Shown piece by piece: positions 40,099-47,100 of a stretch of 48,262 nucleotides of DNA. The notes beneath the pieces are model-generated. The model was given only the letters and a program-made list of their open reading frames with translations, made no database searches and was not told where the DNA came from. The DNA comes from Oscillospiraceae bacterium (GTDB taxonomy: Bacteria; Bacillota; Clostridia; Oscillospirales; Oscillospiraceae): positions 1-48,262 of the forward strand of contig SVLL01000007.1 of the NCBI GenBank assembly GCA_015067935.1, given 5' to 3'. The position numbers and the translations under genes are program-made. Within the stretch, counting starts at the first letter, position 1; each line of letters opens with the position of its first letter.

Positions 40099-41172
40099 TT
40101 AGTTCCAGAAATCATTCCACTGGTTGTCGAAGGAATTGCCGTCGCCTTCCTCACCTTCCAGCTTGAAATGCATTTCCACGCCGGCGTAACCGCCAATCTT
40201 GTCGTTGGTGCAATCCGGATCGTCTCCCTCCAGCCAGATGACCACCGTATACTTGTGGACATCCATAGGGGCCACTTCCTTTTGTATGCCGGAGGTGATT
40301 ATCTCCTCGCTTTCAAAGGCAAAGGGTACCAGACGGTAGAAGGATTTGGTTTCCGTTTCCCGGATGAGTTGATATTGATCCTCCGGAAATTTTGCCCAAT
40401 CTAACAGAGGGCATTGGGTGTAGCCCCGGGAGTCATCATCAAAGTACGGCAGAGCTTCCTGAGTTCCATCCTCGCGCACTTCTGCATAGAAACGCATTTC
40501 ATCGTCTTCGAAGACCATTGCCCACATTGCATCGGAGAGGTTTTGTGTCTCCGAATTAAAGCGCAGCTGCCAAGTGTAATCCACAGTACTTTCGCCCTCG
40601 TTGCGGATGTAGAAGGTGTAGGCAAAATACTGGTGTTCAGCGGTTGCACGACCATCCGTCATCGGTACATCTTCCCGAATATCCGTGATCGACACCGGAA
40701 TGATATCTTCTGCCGGCTCAGCGAAAAGCCGCATTGTGGGGCTTTCGAAGCTCACCGTTTCACTCAGGGAAAAGCCTTCCTTAAACATGCCGTCGCTTAA
40801 GTTGATGGTGAAGTGACCGCGCAGCTCTGTGACCATGGACATGGCCAGCAGCGTCAGCAGCAGAAGGCCCAACGCACCAAGCAGCAGCCACAATCCCCTG
40901 CCGCCAAACAGCCAAGGGATGATTGCCAGAAATTTGGGTTTGTCGAAATAGAGCATCATGCTTGTGGCCGTCAGCTCAAATTCCTTTTTGTCCTTGATGC
41001 CGGCTTCCTTCAGATCCCTGCGCAGCTTCTTGCGGCCTTCCTTGATTTCCTTGACCTCATCCCGGGTCAGTTCAATGCCGGCTCGCGTTCGCTTGAAAGG
41101 TGTGCGTTGCTTTTTAGGCACCTGCACATCGTCGTAGTTGACCTCCACTGGAGGTTTCTTCTCGTTTGCCAT
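40099..41172 (-). CDS. Single-pass membrane protein, 357 aa, with extracellular WLEGxDxDC domain
   Basis: ATG 41172 lies three bases after the upstream gene. Residues 1-75 are basic and helical (cytoplasmic; LTRDEVKEIKEGRKKLRRDLKEAGIKDKKEFELTA pattern). A long hydrophobic stretch (about 78-112, LWLLLGALGLLLLTLLAMSMV) spans the membrane. The outer domain carries FTINLSDGMFKEGFSLSE, YTWQLRFNSETQNLSDAMW and ends with YTVVIWLEGDDPDCTN, the block shared with the 330- and 450-aa proteins, but without a SipW signal. It could be the membrane-bound platform to which the secreted paralogues dock (inference). The last ~20 residues are Asp/Asn/Trp-rich. Confidence 0.8.
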   Translation of the reverse strand: MANEKKPPVEVNYDDVQVPKKQRTPFKRTRAGIELTRDEVKEIKEGRKKLRRDLKEAGIKDKKEFELTATSMMLYFDKPKFLAIIPWLFGGRGLWLLLGALGLLLLTLLAMSMVTELRGHFTINLSDGMFKEGFSLSETVSFESPTMRLFAEPAEDIIPVSITDIREDVPMTDGRATAEHQYFAYTFYIRNEGESTVDYTWQLRFNSETQNLSDAMWAMVFEDDEMRFYAEVREDGTQEALPYFDDDSRGYTQCPLLDWAKFPEDQYQLIRETETKSFYRLVPFAFESEEIITSGIQKEVAPMDVHKYTVVIWLEGDDPDCTNDKIGGYAGVEMHFKLEGEEGDGNSFDNQWNDFWN

Positions 41173-41175
41173 GGC

Positions 41176-42639
41176 TTATCTCTCAGCGGCCAGGCGGCTG
41201 CGGATCATCTCATCCTCCATCACGGGAACACCGGTCACCGTACCGCAGGTGGCAGTGACGCCGCTTGCCAGCTGCCAAATCAGCTGATCCTCACTGTCCG
41301 CACCCTTACCCAGCAGGGTGAAGCCGTTCTCTCGCAGTATCTGCATCATATCCGCAGTTTCCCGCTGAACATACAGCTCAGGAGCCAAGCGCAGATGACG
41401 GAAGCCCAATTCCTTCAGCTCCTTGTAGTCGATCTGATCCGGATGGTAATCATCCAGCACCAGCGCAACGCCGTTTCGCAGATACCGGGCCATCAGCTCC
41501 TTCCGGGTTTTGGTTGCGGACAGATAGAGCTGTTCAGGTACCGTAATCATCAGCTTGCTGCGGTCAATGTCCTGATCCGTGAAAAGCTCTTGGAAGCGTT
41601 GCAGTTGGGACGGCAGCGAATAAAAACCGGGCAGCATCTGCAGGAGGATTCCCTTGGTTTCCAGCTTGCAATTTTCCAGACGCAGCAAGGTATCTGCTGC
41701 CTCGTAGAGGAAATAGAAGCTCATATCGCCGATCAGCCCGGTGCGGACCAGCATAGTGTGGACCTCGTGGGCAGATTCCGTTTCGCCGGGGCGATTGGCA
41801 ATGGCTCCGAACCAGGGCGTTGCCTCGTAGACAGCCACCGTTCCCTCACGATCGGATACCATCGGTCTGTAAATCAGACCCATGGGGCGGTCTTCACGCC
41901 GCTCCACCAGGGGAATCGTCTTGGGAAGGGTCATCGTGTAGTGGATGTATTTGTTATACACCTCCCGGCACTTATCCTCGGCATTCTTCAGCACGCGGAG
42001 AAGCTCTGCAGACCAAAGGGTTTCCTTTTGGGAGAGCAGCAGTGCATAGGCATCGTCAAAGGGGTTTTCTCCTTTGGTTTCAGAGGCAAGCTTGTCCAGT
42101 TCCTTTGCAAGACCCACGATTTGGGCGATGGGGCTGATATCTGCTCCCACGCGACCAGCCGGGTAACCGGAGCCGTCATACCGTTCCATATGCTGCTCGC
42201 AGCTTTCACGGATCATCGTCCACGGTGTGTTGAGAGTGGGGAGTTCTTCCTCCGTACCGGCTCTGCGTTTTTCCTTCTGTTTTTGGCTGCCGGTCTGTAA
42301 TCTTGCAACCAAAGCCCGGCCATCCACTGTGTACTTGCGGTACACTGCAGCCTCTTCATCAGTAAAATCGCTCTGCCACAGCTGATATTCCGGCGGAACA
42401 AGTGCCTTGCCAAGCTGATGGTAAAGACCGCATTTATAGGCTACATCACCGTATTGGCTGCGGATTTGCTCCTTACCTGCCGGTGTATTTCTGGCAAAAG
42501 AGCTCTCACAAGCCTGCAGGAACAGTGCCTGCGCATAGGATGCCACGCGAACGGACTGCTGACGGACAGCAGGCACCAAGCCCCGAAAGGCTTCATCCCA
42601 TGTTTCATATTCAACTCGTTTCCAATTATTCTCGGTCAC
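41176..42639 (-). CDS. Degenerate HD-GYP / EAL-like fusion, candidate c-di-GMP sensor
   Basis: About 487 aa, first in the operon. The best start is GTG 42639, 6 bp after GGGGTG (another GTG at 42648 overlaps that site). The HD-GYP half (about residues 30-200) keeps ERYDGSGYP, but the catalytic HD is HQ (YHQLGK where HDIGK is expected) and the HH before ER is QH. The C-terminal half (about 255-487) follows the EAL order: GLIYRPMVSDREGTVAVYEATPWFG, VALVLDDYHPDQIDYKEL, FTLLGKGADSEDQLIW, CGTVTGVPV, with the EAL signature replaced. Both halves look unable to cleave c-di-GMP, so binding without hydrolysis is likely (inference). No signal peptide or membrane segment. Confidence 0.82.
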   Translation of the reverse strand: MTENNWKRVEYETWDEAFRGLVPAVRQQSVRVASYAQALFLQACESSFARNTPAGKEQIRSQYGDVAYKCGLYHQLGKALVPPEYQLWQSDFTDEEAAVYRKYTVDGRALVARLQTGSQKQKEKRRAGTEEELPTLNTPWTMIRESCEQHMERYDGSGYPAGRVGADISPIAQIVGLAKELDKLASETKGENPFDDAYALLLSQKETLWSAELLRVLKNAEDKCREVYNKYIHYTMTLPKTIPLVERREDRPMGLIYRPMVSDREGTVAVYEATPWFGAIANRPGETESAHEVHTMLVRTGLIGDMSFYFLYEAADTLLRLENCKLETKGILLQMLPGFYSLPSQLQRFQELFTDQDIDRSKLMITVPEQLYLSATKTRKELMARYLRNGVALVLDDYHPDQIDYKELKELGFRHLRLAPELYVQRETADMMQILRENGFTLLGKGADSEDQLIWQLASGVTATCGTVTGVPVMEDEMIRSRLAAER

Positions 42640-42662
42640 AACGGTCACCCCATCACAGATAA

Positions 42663-42692
42663 TCTATAGGTTTTAGTTCTTTGCAATTTCAA
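42663..42692 (-). promoter_or_regulatory. Candidate promoter of the fibre operon
   Basis: TTGAAA (42687-42692), 18 bp, TATAGA (42663-42668) on the minus strand, close to the first gene. It overlaps one arm of an inverted repeat. Confidence 0.4.
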
Positions 42693-42713
42693 CAAATTTT
42701 GCGGAAATTGCAA
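42681..42713. promoter_or_regulatory. Inverted repeat overlapping the operon promoter
   Basis: TTGCAATTTC (42681-42690), 13-bp spacer, GAAATTGCAA (42704-42713), a perfect 10-bp dyad overlapping the candidate -35. It has the form of a regulator binding site. Confidence 0.5.
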
Positions 42714-42774
42714 AAAATTAAAATTTTAGCACTTTCTTAACGGAATTTTAAAAAACCCCATAAAAACACCATTT

Positions 42775-42814
42775 ACCTAATACGGTACAATTCGAGAACT
42801 GTACCGTATTAGGT
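42775..42814 (-). terminator. Strong terminator-type hairpin after the cohesin-like gene
   Basis: A perfect 15-bp stem (42775-42789 with 42800-42814, core CTAATACGGTACA) and 10-nt loop, followed on the minus strand by AAATGGTGTTTTTATGGGGTTTTTT. It separates the anchored protein gene from the fibre operon. Confidence 0.75.
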
Positions 42815-42839
42815 ATCACAATGGCATTTAATTCAGTTG

Positions 42840-44156
42840 TCAGGCGTCTTCGCCGATATCATAGTCCACCAGCGGAGTATCGTCACTTTCCTTCTTCTTG
42901 CGACGGAACAGATACACTGCAACGCCGGCAAAAACGAGGTTCAGTGCCAAGCTGATGAAGAACAGGATGGGCCACACATAGTGCATGGAGATGTTACAGT
43001 AATCTCCGGAGGGCTCAACCTCAACGATCTCGGTCTTACCGACCAGATCCTTCAGGGCCTGCTCAAGATCCGCCAGTGCAGCAGCCAGAGCGGCAGCAGC
43101 AGCATTGATAGACTCCTGATCTCTTGCGTTGCCCAACAGGGCCTTAGCCTCGTTCAGACGATCCAGCAGGATTGCCAGCTTGCCACCCAGAGCATCGCCC
43201 TTCAGGAAGCTTTCCGTTGCGGAAATCGCATCAGTCAGAGGCTTGTAGTCCAGAGCAACCAGATTCTTGATGGCTTCTGCCAGAGCGGCAGCAGCGGCAT
43301 CGATCTCGTCCTGGGTCTTAGCGTTCAGCGCAGCTTCTGCCTTTGCCAGAGCATCCATCAGGTTTGCCCAGCTTGCGGCAGTGTAATCCATCTCATTATA
43401 GGTATACGCCAAAGCGATCTGCTTTCTCAGCTCGGAGAAATCCAGTTCACCGGGCTTCAGAGGCTGAGTGGGCTTAGTGCCGGGCTGAGTGGGCTTAGTA
43501 CCGGGTTGGCTCGGCTGAGTAGACTGAGTGGGCTGGGTGCCAGGCTGAGTCGGCTGGGTGCCGGGCTGGCTGGGCCGGGTCGTAGGCTGCGTAGGCTGGG
43601 TGCCGGGCTGAGTCGGCTGAGTGCCGGGCTGGCTGGGGGCAGTGCTAGGCTGCGTGCCAGGCTGGCTGGGAGCAGTGCTAGGCTGCGTGCCGGGCTGGCT
43701 GGGAGCAGTAGTAGGCTGCGTGCTGGGAGTGGTGGGCAGGCCGGGGATGTAAACCACGATCTTCTGCTCATCAATCTTGCGCTCAGTATCGCCATACTGG
43801 TCCGCAAGATCGTAATCAAATACGAACTTGCAGTAGGACTCATGAGGAGCCTGTGCACTGATCTTGAAGGACACAGTGATGGTGATGGATTCGGGCTTGT
43901 TGCTGTAATAGAAGGGGCGATCGTTCTGCAGGCTACCGTTTGTAAAGGTGGTCTGCACATCATAGGACAAATCCTCGATAATATTGGAGGGGTCCTCGTA
44001 GGTGAAGGTACCACTCAAGCCATAGACATTTTCATGGCTATAGGTGAAGGTCACCTGCTCGCCCGGAGCCTGGCCGGCCGCAGAAGCGGTCGGCGCAGGA
44101 ATCAGCACCAGGGACAGTGCAAGAAGCACTGCAACAATGCATAAAACTTTCTTCAT
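42840..44156 (-). CDS. Cohesin-like, membrane-anchored surface protein with PT-rich linker
   Basis: A 438-aa protein starting at ATG 44156. The signal peptide (residues 1-27) ends TASAAG. A beta-sandwich at about 28-135 (VTFTYSHENVYGLSGTFTYEDPSNI, ESITITVSFKISAQ, CKFVFDYDLADQYG) resembles cohesin or a relative; the match is by eye. A low-complexity SQPGTQPT/QPGTQPTQ linker spans about 136-225. Helical FIVAR-like repeats follow (about 226-375, with AALNAKTQDEIDAAAAALAEAI). A C-terminal transmembrane helix (about 385-412) and RRKKK tail anchor it. The adjacent upstream protein ends in a dockerin-like domain, so the two could bind each other. Confidence 0.83.
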   Translation of the reverse strand: MKKVLCIVAVLLALSLVLIPAPTASAAGQAPGEQVTFTYSHENVYGLSGTFTYEDPSNIIEDLSYDVQTTFTNGSLQNDRPFYYSNKPESITITVSFKISAQAPHESYCKFVFDYDLADQYGDTERKIDEQKIVVYIPGLPTTPSTQPTTAPSQPGTQPSTAPSQPGTQPSTAPSQPGTQPTQPGTQPTQPTTRPSQPGTQPTQPGTQPTQSTQPSQPGTKPTQPGTKPTQPLKPGELDFSELRKQIALAYTYNEMDYTAASWANLMDALAKAEAALNAKTQDEIDAAAAALAEAIKNLVALDYKPLTDAISATESFLKGDALGGKLAILLDRLNEAKALLGNARDQESINAAAAALAAALADLEQALKDLVGKTEIVEVEPSGDYCNISMHYVWPILFFISLALNLVFAGVAVYLFRRKKKESDDTPLVDYDIGEDA

Positions 44157-44175
44157 TCTGAATATCCCTCAATTC

Positions 44176-47100
44176 TCATTTTTTCAAGGCAGTGACATAA
44201 TTCTCGCCGATCTGGAACTTGACCATGATCTTAACAGCGTCACCGGACTCCAATCTGCCGTTTCTGTTGCAATCGGCGGCAATCAGGGCCAGGCCGGTCA
44301 GGCTCTGCAGTTCCTGATAATGTCTCTCAATCTTAACAGCGTCACCGCAATCAACGCGGCCGTTGCAGTTGGTGTCACCAATGATGACGATATCGTAGGA
44401 AACGGATGCCTTGACACCATCAGCATTTTCTGCAGTCAGAGTGATCTTGGCAGTGGTGCACAGCAGATCGCCGTAAGCACCGTCGACAGTGACTTCGGGA
44501 ACACCGTCGAGGTCGTTGGTCATGGGAATCTTGACCAGATCGCGGAACTGGTCAATGGTGATACCGCCGGTAACAGCATCCAAAATCAGGATGCCACCCT
44601 CGGAATCGACCACATAACCGAATACCAAGCCGCCAACGGTCACGCTGGGTGCGCCAATGGTGGGCAGGGCTGCGATTACGGTGTTGAGAATCTCGTTCTT
44701 GCCTTCTGCATCGCTGAAGCACTTACCACAGACGGAGCAATACCAGTACTCAATGTTACCAGCCTCAGTGGTGGTAGCGGGCTTGGGTGCAACATAGACC
44801 AGAGTGTGAGGCTTCAGGTCGCCGTAGGTAAAGGTTTCGGTGGCGTGTACCAAGCCACAAACAGCACAGCTCTTCCAGTAAACTGCCTGACTGGTGCAAG
44901 TGGCTTCCTCCTTCAGGAACTTGTCGGCCACGACCTCCTGATAGTCGTGCGTGTGGAACAGGCGCAGCTTGAAGGTGATCTCACTGATGTCCAGATCCAC
45001 AGCCAGAGTATAGCCGCGGAAGGTCTTATCTCCAACAAAGCGATGGTCGAGGGTAGCACCGAAGTATCTACCGTCTGCATCGTTCTGCTCCAGGCCGCCC
45101 AAGGTGCCCTGAATCTTAGTGATCTTCTGCAGCAGGCCTCTCTCGTACAGCTCACGCAGGCCAATACCGATAGCATCGATAACCCGACGGTAGCCCATCT
45201 CAGAGTCGTTGATAACGGAGAGAATTGCCTTCTTGGTGGATGCCTTCAGGGCCAGGCCATTGACCTGAGAAGTGAAGGTCTCGCTGCGGGCGTTCTTACG
45301 CAGGCTGTCGCAGATCTGCTTGATGGTCAGGGTCTTGAAGACCTTTTCCAGTTCAGCCTGAGAAGTGGTGTCTGCGTAGAAGGCTTCAATGGCGTTGACC
45401 AGCTGTGCCTTCAGCGTGCTGTCGGCATTATCGGCCAGAACCACAGCCATCATAATGATGTAGTGGGGATTTCTGGTGAAGTCCAGCTCAACGACACCGT
45501 TAAAGGAGCCGGAGAAGTTGATAACATTGTGTGCGTTTCTGTAAATGTCATCCAGATCCAGCTTAACATCGATCTCTACGGTATCCTTCAGGGTACCGGC
45601 CGCGCCGGCCAGGTTATCCTGCAGGTCACCGGTGATAACGATATTGACCGTGCCGTCCTCGGTAACATCGGAAGCACCCACATTCATGGACAGATAGTCG
45701 CCATCGGCAATACGGACAAACTCGATCTTCCAGGGAGCAACGCTGGTGGTGTAGGACAGGATCTTGCCGTCGCCCTTCAGGCCGGATTCCAGAGCAGCAA
45801 AATCGGTCAGATCAGCGATCACAGTGGTAAGCAGATCAGCCAGATCAGATGCGGAGATCCAGGAAAGAGCCGTATCGATTGCACTGTTGAGCTTGTTGCC
45901 CTTTGCATACAGGCCAACAATGTCATTGATATTGATAGAATAGATCTTGCCGCCATCAATGCTCAGGGAAGCATTCATATAGTTGTTCAGCACCAAGCCG
46001 GCAACCATTTCAATGGCCAGCTCAGCCACGCCGCGCTTGCTGATCAATTCCTTCAGCTCAGCAGGAGTGGTGTTGATGGTGATGGTTACATTGTTGTTGT
46101 CGTCGGTAACAACAGTGTACAGCTTGTTGGATACTCGGCCATCAGCATTCTGCTTGTAACCGTCGTCCAGCAGTGCAGAAACATCGGTTTCGTACTTGCC
46201 TTCCAGAATGGTCACATTGCCGGAAACATTACCGGTAACGGTGCCGGGTACGGTTGCCTTGTAAGCGGAGTCGATGATGATCAGGTTTGCATTTGCGCCG
46301 GCGTAGATATTGCCGGTGAGCTTCTTGCCGTTCAGGTCAAGAATGGTAGTGGTATTGAAATACAGGTCGCCCTTGACATCGTCTACCAAAATGACCACAG
46401 AGGTACCTGCGAAATCGTCGGAACCGGCCAGCAGTTCGTTAGCAGTCCACATACCGAACTTGTTGAGAATGCCTGCTGCCTTGATGTCCAGGAACAGAGC
46501 AGCATAGTCAGTATTCAGGTTAGACAGAGTCAGGGAGGTCTTTACATCCAGACCGGAGGTGGCATCGTCTTCGGTGCCGGGGTTGTTGTACTCGTAAATC
46601 AGCTTGGTCAGATCCACGCTCATACCCTCAGGCAGGGGCAACTTACCAACATAACCCTGCATTACATTCACGATCTTATTGATCGAAATGTTCTCGATAG
46701 GCAGCGTGCAGGTATCATGGGTGTAGACAGCTTGCTCGGGGTTACCGTACTTCTTCAGAGCTTCCCAGTAGGACGCATATGCGCTCAGGTCACCTTCGCG
46801 GCCCAGCATATTCATCGTATTGGTCAGGGTGTCGACGGTGACATCGTCGCCCACAATGGGAGCGAGCATATCCATAATGTAGCCGATGGCGATCTTTGCA
46901 TCAACATCGTTGACACTGGACAGATCCACCTGGCCGACCACGGACAGTGCTGCCAGATATGCGCCGTACACCTGATCGGGAAGGTTGACAGTCAGGTTTG
47001 CTGCACCGTTATCGCAGATGAAGGACACACCGGCGCGCTTGGCCAGTGCCAGGCCCTTTCTGACAGTCTGCAGCTGAGAAACAGTACCGTTCAGAGTGAT

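Noticed and set aside
42640..42839. A c-di-GMP riboswitch upstream of the HD-GYP/EAL-like gene
   Set aside because: No GEMM-type conserved core could be found in the 200 bp; only the terminator and an AT-rich dyad are present.
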